Program-made: the position numbers and the translations under genes | NCBI RefSeq assembly: GCF_008084905.1 | Contig: NZ_VSFC01000062.1 | Coordinates: 331,381 to 395,380, forward strand | DNA from: Xanthomarina maritima | GTDB lineage: Bacteria; Bacteroidota; Bacteroidia; Flavobacteriales; Flavobacteriaceae | Direction of reading: 5' to 3' | DNA: 64,000 nucleotides | In this document: positions 1 through 7,261 of the stretch, one piece after another | Numbering within the stretch: the stretch's first letter is position 1 | Layout: every line of letters begins with the position of its first letter | The notes under the pieces: model-generated | The model's database searches: none | What the model saw: only the letters and a program-made list of their open reading frames with translations | What the model was told of the DNA's origin: nothing

Positions 1-439
1 TTACACGTTCTCTATTTCCAGGAAGTTTTGTTTGTCCAAACCAAAATTCGAAGTTTTTATAAAAATTCCATTTTATAACAGCGTCAAGAATATATCTTGG
101 TGTATTACTTGTATAAACAGAAGATCCAGAAATATCTCTATTAGATAAACCAAGCTCTAATTTATACTTAAGTTTTGGAGTTAAAGCGTACCCATCAAAT
201 TTTAATCTGGCTCTTCTAACTAAAAAATTAGATTCGCCATTTATTAATTCGCCATCATTATTTTCCCAACTAGCTAATGCTAAAAATTGCATTCTTGCAC
301 CTACTTTCATGGTCCATGAACTGTCTTTGCCTACTAAGTTGAAAATGCCTTTTCCGAAAGGTGGAGATTTAATTTCTTGTGCAGTTGAATTACTTATTAC
401 ACTTAATAAAAGCAAAATAAGAATTACTTTAAATTTCAT
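1..439 (-). CDS. Phosphate-selective porin O/P-like outer-membrane porin, N-terminal part (cut by window edge)
   Basis: Reads leftward off the window; 146 codons are visible and the frame is open to base 1. Residues 1-20 are a signal peptide (MKFKVILILLLL...) followed by a mature start near QEIKSP. Then come short beta-strand segments such as MKVGARMQFLA, RRARLKFDG, YKLELGLS and FWFGQTKLPGNRE. The R-R-A-R-L-K strand and the FGQ-K-PG segment are typical of OprO/OprP porins, which are trimeric beta-barrels for phosphate or polyphosphate uptake. The barrel end is outside the window, so length cannot be judged. The promoter carries 11-bp-spaced boxes matching those of the TonB receptor gene at 5.3 kb, which supports a phosphate role by inference. 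Confidence 0.8.
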   Translation of the reverse strand, partial: MKFKVILILLLLSVISNSTAQEIKSPPFGKGIFNLVGKDSSWTMKVGARMQFLALASWENNDGELINGESNFLVRRARLKFDGYALTPKLKYKLELGLSNRDISGSSVYTSNTPRYILDAVIKWNFYKNFEFWFGQTKLPGNRERV

Positions 440-465
440 AACCGAGTTTTTAGTTTTTGTCGCTG

Positions 466-510
466 CAAAGAACCAACTCTAATGTTAAGTTAATGTTTCC
501 TAAAGATTAA
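466..510 (-). promoter_or_regulatory. Porin promoter with Pho-box-like 11-bp direct repeats
   Basis: On the minus strand a weak -7 element GTTCTTTG (466-473) is preceded, after 9 bp, by TTAACA (483-488), GAAACA (494-499) and TTAATC (505-510), each 11 bp apart. Direct repeats of TTWACA with 5-bp spacers are the known binding pattern of PhoP/PhoB-type regulators. The same geometry (9-bp gap, boxes 11 bp apart, -7 ending CTTTG) occurs at 5328-5372. Regulator identity is inferred. Confidence 0.5.
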
Positions 511-521
511 ATCTAATTTAT

Positions 522-626
522 AAAAAAAAAGGCTGCCTTGGCCTAAGGCAGCCATAGAATTCATGATAATATAGTCGACAAAAACTAATAAATTATATGA
601 AATTACTAATTGATTGTCTTAAGACT
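522..626 (-). ncRNA. Candidate small RNA ending at an intrinsic terminator
   Basis: A strong intrinsic terminator lies on the minus strand: stem AAGGCAGCC/GGCTGCCTT (531-553, 9 bp, 5-nt loop) followed by nine T (522-530 as A on plus). No gene precedes it; the next gene to the right (827) is on the other strand. A minus-strand -7 element GATATTTG sits at 630-637, giving an RNA of about 100 nt. A second possible start is near 720, behind TTAACA/TTTACA boxes at 743-759. No open frame longer than a few codons exists on this strand. The exact start is uncertain. Confidence 0.45.
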
Positions 627-727
627 TAGCAAATATCATTAATGTGATTAATGTAATTGTAATCTAAATATTAAGGAATCATTAAAATTAGACAACAATA
701 AAATAATTTAAAATTCTGATAATTAGG

Positions 728-759
728 CAAAAACAACTTTAATGTAAATTTAATGTTAA
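728..759 (-). promoter_or_regulatory. Pho-box-like repeats facing the candidate small RNA
   Basis: Minus-strand TTAACA (754-759) and TTTACA (743-748) are 11 bp apart, followed after 7 bp by TGTTTTTG (728-735), one mismatch from TAnnTTTG. The spacing to the -7 is 2 bp shorter than in the porin and TonB promoters, so this is less certain. The same bases lie upstream of the rightward gene at 827 and could serve both directions. Confidence 0.35.
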
Positions 760-766
760 CAAAATG

Positions 767-797
767 TTGTTTAAACGTTACCAAATAATTATATTTG
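767..797 (+). promoter_or_regulatory. Promoter of the YwqK-like gene
   Basis: A consensus Bacteroidota promoter: TTG at 767-769, 20-bp spacer, TATATTTG at 790-797, with the ATG 29 bp downstream. The -33 element abuts the 11-bp-periodic TTTAATGT repeats at 738 and 749. Confidence 0.6.
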
Positions 798-826
798 ATA
801 TATAATAAATCTAAACCCAAATAATT

Positions 827-1180
827 ATGAAGAAAATAGTAATGTTTTTTACCTTTTTAATTACTGTGGGCTCTTTTGCACAAGAAAGAGAATTAAAACT
901 TAACAAAGACACAAACCTAATTGAAGTTGTTTATTATCATGACAATGGAGTAGTAAGTCAAACAGGGACTTATACTTTAGATGGAAAACTTCAAGGCGAG
1001 TGGTTGAGTTTTGACACAGAAGGTGAAAAAGTTGTTTCTGCGAATTATGATAATGGGAAGAAAGTCGGCAAATGGTTTTTTTGGAGTGATAAAACTCTAA
1101 AAGAAGTAGATTATAATAACAATGCAATTGCAAGTGTAAATGAGTGGACTAATCCAACTTCAGTAGCACTTAGAAATTAA
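827..1180 (+). CDS. Small secreted YwqK/MORN-repeat-like protein
   Basis: 117 residues with an 18-residue signal peptide ending SFAQE. The mature part holds YwqK/MORN-like repeats of the form Y..G...G.W..(F/Y)...G (YHDNGVVSQTGTYT, DGKLQGEWLSFD, NGKKVGKWFFWSD), which form beta-hairpins. Proteins of this size beside TonB receptors in flavobacteria are often mislabelled as antitoxins or nucleotide adenylyltransferases; nothing here supports an enzyme. It is convergent with the lipoprotein gene at 1254 and shares a bidirectional terminator with it. The Pho-like boxes upstream suggest it is induced with the porin and receptor. Its molecular role is unknown. Confidence 0.75.
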   Translation: MKKIVMFFTFLITVGSFAQERELKLNKDTNLIEVVYYHDNGVVSQTGTYTLDGKLQGEWLSFDTEGEKVVSANYDNGKKVGKWFFWSDKTLKEVDYNNNAIASVNEWTNPTSVALRN

Positions 1181-1195
1181 GTAGTTATATATTTA

Positions 1196-1239
1196 AAAAC
1201 AATAAAGCATCTTATATTAATAAGATGCTTTATTGTTTT
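1196..1239. terminator. Bidirectional intrinsic terminator
   Basis: Long perfect stem (core AATAAAGCATCTTA 1201-1214 with TAAGATGCTTTATT 1221-1234, extended by A/T pairs) lying between two convergent genes, with T-rich tails on both strands. Confidence 0.85.
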
Positions 1240-1253
1240 AGACTAATTCATAT

Positions 1254-2435
1254 TTATTCGACAGTCCAAGATGCTCCCCAAGTAGCATAATCTGTTCCTG
1301 TTCCTGTTCCAATACCTGAAATAAAATCTGCTTCAGTAAATGTTTCACCTGTATCGTTTTTCAAGTTTAATAATACATCCGTAAAAGTAACATTTGTAAC
1401 ATGTAAATCGCCACTTAGTACGCCAGCTCCAGTTGGATTATCTCCAGCATCACCATCTAAATCGAAACCTTCTTCGAAACCTTCAATTAATACATTGTTA
1501 AAAATTCCTTGAGTCCCAGCTCTTAATCTTATTGCTTCATTTCCAGATGCAGAACCTTGACCAATTATAGTTAGGTTGGTAACAGTAGGTTTAGAATAGT
1601 AACCTGCAGCATTACTAAAATCTGTATTGTATCCATCTGCCTCAATACCCTTATCATGATTTGCTCCATGTTTTACATAAGCATTCATAATAGTTCCTGT
1701 GTAGCCTTCAGTCCAATCGATAGAGTCATCTTGAGCATTAACAACAGATATATAACTAGCATTTACAGTTCCACCAAAGAATTCAATACCATCATCTTTG
1801 CCTTCAAAAGCTTGAATGTATTCTAAAACAGTTCCGTTACCAACACCATAAAATGAAAATCCATTATTTTCAGATTGACCGTCTGCAGCTCCACCAGAAT
1901 ATTCTACACGTACATAACGAATAATACCTGAATCGTCAGCTTCATCAGTTCCTCCAAAAGGTAAACTAGCAATTTCTGAAGTTGATGTTGAAGAACCTGT
2001 AACCGAGTTAATAGGAGCTTTTCCTAAAAGGATTAATCCTCCCCAATCTCCAGCAGAAGGAGAAGAAGCATCTGAAGTAAATACAATTGGACTATCAGCA
2101 GTTCCATTAGCAATTATTTTAGCACCTTGAGAAATTGCTACATAAACATTTGCCCCAGAAGCTAAAGCTTCAATAGTCATTCCTGCAGGTATTTCAAGAG
2201 TAGTACCATTTGCCATAATTAGAGAGCCATTTACTTTGTAGGTATTATTAGCATCAAGAATTAAATCTTGAGTGTATGTTCCAGAAAGGAAAATAGTTTC
2301 TGGATCAGTAGTTCCACCACCATTATTGTTATTTGTAACACTATTGTCTGTGATGTAGATATCTGATGTGTCGTCTGATGAACAAGAGAAAAGCATGCTT
2401 ATTGCAGCGAATCCTAAAATTAAGTTATTTTTCAT
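1254..2435 (-). CDS. Surface lipoprotein with parallel beta-helix repeats
   Basis: 393 residues. Lipoprotein signal peptide with lipobox LFSC (Cys18), then a low-complexity Asn/Gly/Thr linker (about 25-50). The rest is rich in short beta-helix turns: GTYTQDLILDANNTYKVNGS, GVGNGTVLEYIQAFEGKDDG, FGGTVNASYISVVNAQDDSI. No catalytic motif is recognisable. It starts 43 bp downstream of the TonB receptor gene, so the two are probably one operon and the lipoprotein probably acts at the cell surface with the receptor. In this family neighbours are often misnamed multidrug transporters, which the sequence does not support. The link to phosphate or phosphorylated substrates is an inference from the promoter. 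Confidence 0.75.
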   Translation of the reverse strand: MKNNLILGFAAISMLFSCSSDDTSDIYITDNSVTNNNNGGGTTDPETIFLSGTYTQDLILDANNTYKVNGSLIMANGTTLEIPAGMTIEALASGANVYVAISQGAKIIANGTADSPIVFTSDASSPSAGDWGGLILLGKAPINSVTGSSTSTSEIASLPFGGTDEADDSGIIRYVRVEYSGGAADGQSENNGFSFYGVGNGTVLEYIQAFEGKDDGIEFFGGTVNASYISVVNAQDDSIDWTEGYTGTIMNAYVKHGANHDKGIEADGYNTDFSNAAGYYSKPTVTNLTIIGQGSASGNEAIRLRAGTQGIFNNVLIEGFEEGFDLDGDAGDNPTGAGVLSGDLHVTNVTFTDVLLNLKNDTGETFTEADFISGIGTGTGTDYATWGASWTVE

Positions 2436-2478
2436 TTTTTCTAATTTGATTTAATTTTTATTAGTTTATTAATTGTGT

Positions 2479-5292
2479 TTAAAATTTATATTTAAGTTGT
2501 AATCCTAAGTCCATTCCTCTTTTATAATCTGTAACACCTTTGCCATTAGCCGAGTTTATAGATATGTCTCCTAAAGTTGTTTCTCTAAAATATTCTATGG
2601 TTGGATTTAGTAAGTTTTTAATGCTTATGTTTACTTCAAGATTTTCTCCAATATTATTTTTCCATATAAAATCTAAAGTTGGAACTCCTTTTTCAATAAC
2701 ATTTCCTAATTGCCCAGAGCCTAATGCGTCTATTCTATCAGAAAAATAAGAGAATATTAAGTTGGCAACTGGTTTATAATTCCCAAAAGTTGGTGAATAA
2801 TTAATATCTGCATTCAAAATTAATGGTGAAGCACCTTGTAATTCATCTTCAGATTTTTCAAAACTTACATCATAATACTCACCATCAATAGAACTGTATA
2901 AGTCTTGTTTAGTTTTCATATAAGTAGCATTAAAACCAACAGAGAGTTTAGAATCATTTTCTTCATCACTAAGGATGTTTTTTCTAACTTCTACTTCTAT
3001 ACCATAAACATTAGCTTTGTCTCCGGTTCTAAAATAACGTTGCGTTCCTGTAGCATCTGCTCCAACAACTAAGTTTATAGGATCATTAATTTGTTTAGTG
3101 AATAAAGCCACAGAAATAATTTCACTTTTAGTATAGAACCATTCGTATTTTAAATCGATATTGAAAATTTTCGAATAACCTATATCTAATAAGTCTGGAT
3201 TTCCTCCAATTTTGGTTGAAATGTCTTCATAAACAAAAGGAGCTACTTCTTTAAATTCTGGTATAGAAACTGTTTGACTTGCAGAAAAACGCAAATTCTG
3301 ATTATCGTTTAATGTATACTTAACATTTAAACTTGGTAAAAAGAAATTTTTGTAAGAGCTTAATGAATTTTTACCTTGATTTCCTAAGTTAATAACATCG
3401 AACGAAATATCTTGTTGAAATGATTCTAATCTAATACCTGGTAAAATTAACCATTTTTCACCAAATGTAATTTCAGCATCTGCATATCCTGCAAAAATAT
3501 CAAGTTTACCTTCATAAGTGTTTTCTGGCAAACCAGGTCTGTTTGTGTTTGATAATCCAGGAATATTATTAATAACTTTAATTTCATAAACACCATTATC
3601 CTCTGGATTTAGATTTAGATTATCTAATGTAAAAACGCTATTAAAGTTATTTACATTAGTAATTTGGTAATTAGAATCTACAATATCATAACCATAACGA
3701 ATGTTCTCAAAATCTCTTTGTTTGCTTCTTCCATTAAAGCCAAAATTTAGTTTTAAATTATCATTTAAATTGTAAGCAAGGTTTACTCTACCATTGTATT
3801 CTTCATCCTCAATATTTTGAAAATAACGTTGGTTATCGAATACTACATTACTATAAAAAATAGGGTTTGTATCACTATCATTATCTAATGCGTACTGATA
3901 GTTTTCTAAACTAATTCGCTTTCTGTCTGGTTGTTTAGAAAACACATAGTTATATCCAAACCCCCAATCAATATCAAATTTTCCTGAAGTATGATTTCCT
4001 AATAATTGATTAACATACATTTGAGTTTGATCAAACTGAACATTCATTTGGTAAAAACCTTCGTCTGTATTTACTTGAGCATCTCTATTTCTTCCTTTAC
4101 CATCTATCCCAAAATATCCAACTACATCAGACGAATTATTAATAAAAAGGAAATTGTATTTAATTGAATTATCATAATCTATACGATAATTAACACTAGC
4201 CATTGCTGTTGTAGTAGTATTATATTCATACTCTTCAGCATTATTATCAAAAGCCTTTTTTTCAGTTAAAGTATAATCAACAGCAGACCCTTTTCTATAT
4301 TCGTAATTATTACCAAAAGAAGCAGTTGCGAATACACTTAATTTCGAGTCGTTTTTAAACGTAAATGATTTTCCAGTAGATGCGCCATAATTAAAATTTA
4401 TTGGAGTATCTACACTTACTGGATCCACGCCATGAGATAAAATAACAGCAAAAGGGTTATGGTCGTATCTTCCATAATAACCAAAATATCCTGTTCCTTC
4501 ACTACGTACAAAATCTTTATCTATTGCATTGGTATTAAACCCTGTTGCTGTAAAGGCATCAAAAAACCAGTTGCCTGAATAATCTTTTGAATTGATATTT
4601 ACATTTCCAGCTGCAAAATCTCCATAGAAATTAGTGGTATATGCTTTACTTATAGAAACATTTTCTATGATATCTGAAGAAAAGATATTTAAGTCAATAT
4701 TCTTTTTATTAACATCGTTAGATGGTAATGATAGTTCATTCATGGTAGTGTTTAAATACCTGTCTCCTAAACCACGAACATAAACATTGCTTGAACCTTC
4801 TTGTTTAGAAACCCCAGAAATTTTTGCAACAGCTCCAGCAGCATCGCTTACTCCTTTTCTTGATAATTCTTCAGCACCAATACTTTGTTTAATTTCTACA
4901 GCCTTTTTTTGTTCTAGTAATAGGGCAGTTTCACTTTCTCTTTTAGTAGAAGTTGTTATAACAATTTCATCTAAAGAAGCTGCACTTGCTTTCATAGAGA
5001 CATTTAATTCAGTGTCTTTATTTTCAAAAATTTCAACTTTAATTTCTTGAGTCTCATAACCAACAAAACTGTAAATTACAGTATGTATTCCTGGTTCAAT
5101 ACCGTTTATGGAGTATAAACCATCAAAGTCTGAAGTAGTTCCTTTAATAGTCCCTTTTATTAATATATTTGCAAAAATTAATGGTTCGTTATTAGAATCT
5201 AAATCTATAAGTTTTCCTACCAAAGATCCCGTATTTTGTGCATATGTAGTTAACGATGCAAAAAGTGTAAAAAAGAGTATTATTTTTTTCAT
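2479..5292 (-). CDS. TonB-dependent outer-membrane receptor with carboxypeptidase-D-like N-terminal domain
   Basis: 937 residues. Signal peptide 1-18 (ends TYAQ), a CarboxypepD_reg-like domain at about 20-110 (GSLVGKLIDLDSNNEPLIFANI... GLYSINGIEPGIHTVIYSFVGY), a plug domain at about 120-250 (SIGAEELSRKGVSDAAGAVA, NVYVRGLGDRYLNTTMNE) and a long 22-strand-type barrel ending in LGLQLKYKF, an aromatic-terminated last strand. It imports an unknown large substrate using TonB energy. First gene of a two-gene operon with the beta-helix lipoprotein. The promoter holds three 11-bp-spaced boxes of TTWACA type, so phosphate-starvation control is likely but inferred. Confidence 0.9.
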   Translation of the reverse strand: MKKIILFFTLFASLTTYAQNTGSLVGKLIDLDSNNEPLIFANILIKGTIKGTTSDFDGLYSINGIEPGIHTVIYSFVGYETQEIKVEIFENKDTELNVSMKASAASLDEIVITTSTKRESETALLLEQKKAVEIKQSIGAEELSRKGVSDAAGAVAKISGVSKQEGSSNVYVRGLGDRYLNTTMNELSLPSNDVNKKNIDLNIFSSDIIENVSISKAYTTNFYGDFAAGNVNINSKDYSGNWFFDAFTATGFNTNAIDKDFVRSEGTGYFGYYGRYDHNPFAVILSHGVDPVSVDTPINFNYGASTGKSFTFKNDSKLSVFATASFGNNYEYRKGSAVDYTLTEKKAFDNNAEEYEYNTTTTAMASVNYRIDYDNSIKYNFLFINNSSDVVGYFGIDGKGRNRDAQVNTDEGFYQMNVQFDQTQMYVNQLLGNHTSGKFDIDWGFGYNYVFSKQPDRKRISLENYQYALDNDSDTNPIFYSNVVFDNQRYFQNIEDEEYNGRVNLAYNLNDNLKLNFGFNGRSKQRDFENIRYGYDIVDSNYQITNVNNFNSVFTLDNLNLNPEDNGVYEIKVINNIPGLSNTNRPGLPENTYEGKLDIFAGYADAEITFGEKWLILPGIRLESFQQDISFDVINLGNQGKNSLSSYKNFFLPSLNVKYTLNDNQNLRFSASQTVSIPEFKEVAPFVYEDISTKIGGNPDLLDIGYSKIFNIDLKYEWFYTKSEIISVALFTKQINDPINLVVGADATGTQRYFRTGDKANVYGIEVEVRKNILSDEENDSKLSVGFNATYMKTKQDLYSSIDGEYYDVSFEKSEDELQGASPLILNADINYSPTFGNYKPVANLIFSYFSDRIDALGSGQLGNVIEKGVPTLDFIWKNNIGENLEVNISIKNLLNPTIEYFRETTLGDISINSANGKGVTDYKRGMDLGLQLKYKF

Positions 5293-5327
5293 TTCTAATA
5301 ATAAGTTCTTGTGTCATTTTGTTTTGG

Positions 5328-5372
5328 CAAAGAAACTTTAACAATGTAAAGTCGGTGTTAATCGTGAATTAA
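5328..5372 (-). promoter_or_regulatory. TonB-receptor promoter with Pho-box-like repeats
   Basis: Minus strand: -7 element TTTCTTTG (5328-5335), 9-bp gap, then TTTACA (5345-5350), TTAACA (5356-5361) and TTAATT (5367-5372), each exactly 11 bp apart. The -33 TTG is missing, as expected for an activator-dependent promoter. The geometry matches the porin promoter at 466-510. Confidence 0.5.
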
Positions 5373-5458
5373 ACCTGTGTAATAAAACTGTTACTTAAAT
5401 GTTATGAGATTAACATAATCTTCCTTTTTAATAAATGATTTCTTAACATAGAGAAGGA

Positions 5459-5466
5459 TAAATTTG
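5459..5466 (+). promoter_or_regulatory. -7 element upstream of dgt
   Basis: TAAATTTG matches TAnnTTTG and lies 72 bp before the chosen dgt start. TTAACA boxes at 5410 and 5443 (33 bp apart, three 11-bp steps) lie upstream, 10 bp from the -7. Confidence 0.4.
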
Positions 5467-5537
5467 TTCATATCTGCTATAAAAAGCATGCTTTTAAGAA
5501 GATGAAAAATGTATCTTGCAGCAGTAAAATAGGTAAT

Positions 5538-6881
5538 ATGAATTGGGAACAGTTACTCTCTTTAAAACGTTTTGGAGACACAAATAAACGCTTAAGAAAA
5601 GAACAAGATGAAACAAGATTAGGATTTGAAGTTGATTACGATAGAATTATATTTTCTTCAGAATTTAGAAGTCTTCAAGATAAAACACAAGTCATTCCAT
5701 TATCTCAAACAGATTTTGTTCATACTAGATTAACACATAGTTTAGAGGTTAGTGTGGTAGGAAGAACACTTGGCAGAAAGGTAGGCGTAAAACTAATTGA
5801 GAAATACCCTCATCTACAAACCATACATGGTTATCAAGCTAATGATTTTGGTGCTATTGTTGCAGCAGCAGCTTTAGCACATGATATTGGAAATCCACCT
5901 TTTGGGCATTCTGGTGAAAAAGCCATTGGAGAATTTTTTAAATCAGGTTTTGGAAGTCAGTTTAAAAATCAATTAAAAGAAAAAGAATATCAAGATTTAT
6001 GCGATTTTGAAGGAAATGCCAATGGGTTTAAAATTGCTACTGAAAGCAGAGTAGGTAGAGAAGGAGGGTTGCGTTTAAGTTATGCGACTCTTGGTGCTTT
6101 TATGAAATATCCAAAAGAGTCTTTGCCAAAAAGACCAAGCAATCATATCGCAGATAAAAAATACGGATTTTTTCAAAGTGAAAAAGAGCTGTTTTTAGAT
6201 ATAGCTAAAGAATTAGGGTTAATAAATAGAGGGAATGAAAATAATATTAGTTATTCTAGACATCCATTAACTTTTTTAGTTGAAGCTGCAGATGATATAT
6301 GTTACACCATTATTGATTTTGAAGATGGAATAAATCTTGGGCTTATTCAGGAAGAATATGCTTTAGAATATTTAATAAATTTAGTTAGACATTCAATTAA
6401 TTCAAAAAAATACAATCAGCTTTCAACCACGCAAGATAGAGTGAGTTATTTAAGGGCTTTAGCAATTAATACTTTAATAAATGAAGCAGTAGAAGTATTT
6501 TTAAATAAAGAAGAGGATCTTTTAAATGATAAATTTACATGTGCATTATTAGATAAAAGTAAATACGAAGCACAAATAAATGATATTATTAAATTGAGTA
6601 TAAAAAATGTTTATCAATCAAAAGAAGTTATAGATAAAGAAATAGTAGGCTTTGAAGTTATTAGTACTTTATTAGAAAAATACACTTCAGCAATTATTAA
6701 TAATTTAAATCAAAAAGCATCAGCTTATGACAAGCTTATTTTAAAAAGTATTCCAGAGCTTGATCTAAAGGAGGGCAACTCAATCTACCATAAATTGTTA
6801 GGTGTTTGCAACTATGTATCATTATTATCAGATAGTAGAGCCATTTTAAAATTTAAGATGATAAAAGGAATTACATTTTAA
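5538..6881 (+). CDS. dgt: Deoxyguanosinetriphosphate triphosphohydrolase (dGTPase), HD superfamily
   Basis: 447 residues from the ATG at 5538 (MNWEQLLSLKRFGD); an earlier in-frame ATG at 5502 would add 12 residues that look unlike the family. Hydrolyses dGTP to deoxyguanosine and triphosphate. HD-domain metal ligands are visible: H in RLTHSLEVS, HD in LAHDIGNPPFGHSGEKAI, and a later D in VEAADDICYTIIDFEDGI. The typical opening RFGDTNKR...D.DRIIFSSEFRSLQDKTQV is present. Monocistronic by context; the upstream -7 element at 5459 gives about a 70-nt leader. Confidence 0.93.
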   Translation: MNWEQLLSLKRFGDTNKRLRKEQDETRLGFEVDYDRIIFSSEFRSLQDKTQVIPLSQTDFVHTRLTHSLEVSVVGRTLGRKVGVKLIEKYPHLQTIHGYQANDFGAIVAAAALAHDIGNPPFGHSGEKAIGEFFKSGFGSQFKNQLKEKEYQDLCDFEGNANGFKIATESRVGREGGLRLSYATLGAFMKYPKESLPKRPSNHIADKKYGFFQSEKELFLDIAKELGLINRGNENNISYSRHPLTFLVEAADDICYTIIDFEDGINLGLIQEEYALEYLINLVRHSINSKKYNQLSTTQDRVSYLRALAINTLINEAVEVFLNKEEDLLNDKFTCALLDKSKYEAQINDIIKLSIKNVYQSKEVIDKEIVGFEVISTLLEKYTSAIINNLNQKASAYDKLILKSIPELDLKEGNSIYHKLLGVCNYVSLLSDSRAILKFKMIKGITF

Positions 6882-6965
6882 AAATTACGTATTTTGTCGT
6901 ATAAATATGCATTTTATCGATTTTTATATGTATATTTACAATTCAAAATGCTAAATCTATCCAAA

Positions 6966-7097
6966 ATGAAAAAGAATCTTCTTGGAGCAATAGTCATTAT
7001 ATTTGTGGCTTTTGCTTGTTTTTTAGTAATAAATGAAGTTACTAACAAAAATACTTCAGAATTAGAAATACAACAATTCTATTCAGATGTAGAATAA
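6966..7097 (+). CDS. Small single-pass membrane protein, unknown
   Basis: 43 residues from ATG 6966: MKKNLLGAIVIIFVAFACFLVINEV then a short polar tail ending FYSDVE. One hydrophobic segment (about 5-22) with a cysteine, so it could be a membrane peptide or a secreted one. An upstream ATG at 6894 is in frame but yields an unlikely aromatic-rich extension. No family recognised; coding status is uncertain. Confidence 0.4.
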   Translation: MKKNLLGAIVIIFVAFACFLVINEVTNKNTSELEIQQFYSDVE

Positions 7098-7211
7098 TAA
7101 TTACAGTGCTTATATTATATTATTTTATAAGAATTCTTGATGATTAAAAAATTAATAATTTTAAGGATGTGATTTAAAGCTTATTAAAAAAATAAAATAA
7201 TTGTTAGCATT

Positions 7212-7241
7212 TTGTATTTTTTAATAATTGAGTTAATTTAG
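7212..7241 (+). promoter_or_regulatory. Promoter of the beta-propeller T9SS protein
   Basis: TTG (7212-7214), 19-bp spacer, TAATTTAG (7234-7241), one mismatch from TAnnTTTG, 20 bp before the ATG at 7262. Confidence 0.45.
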
Positions 7242-7261
7242 CAATTCTAAAAAAATAACTC

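Noticed and set aside
5400..5466. dgt as a phosphate-regulated gene
   Set aside because: TTAACA occurs at 5410 and 5443 but the two boxes between are poor matches and the spacing to the -7 differs by 1 bp; dgt has no phosphate-stress role I know.
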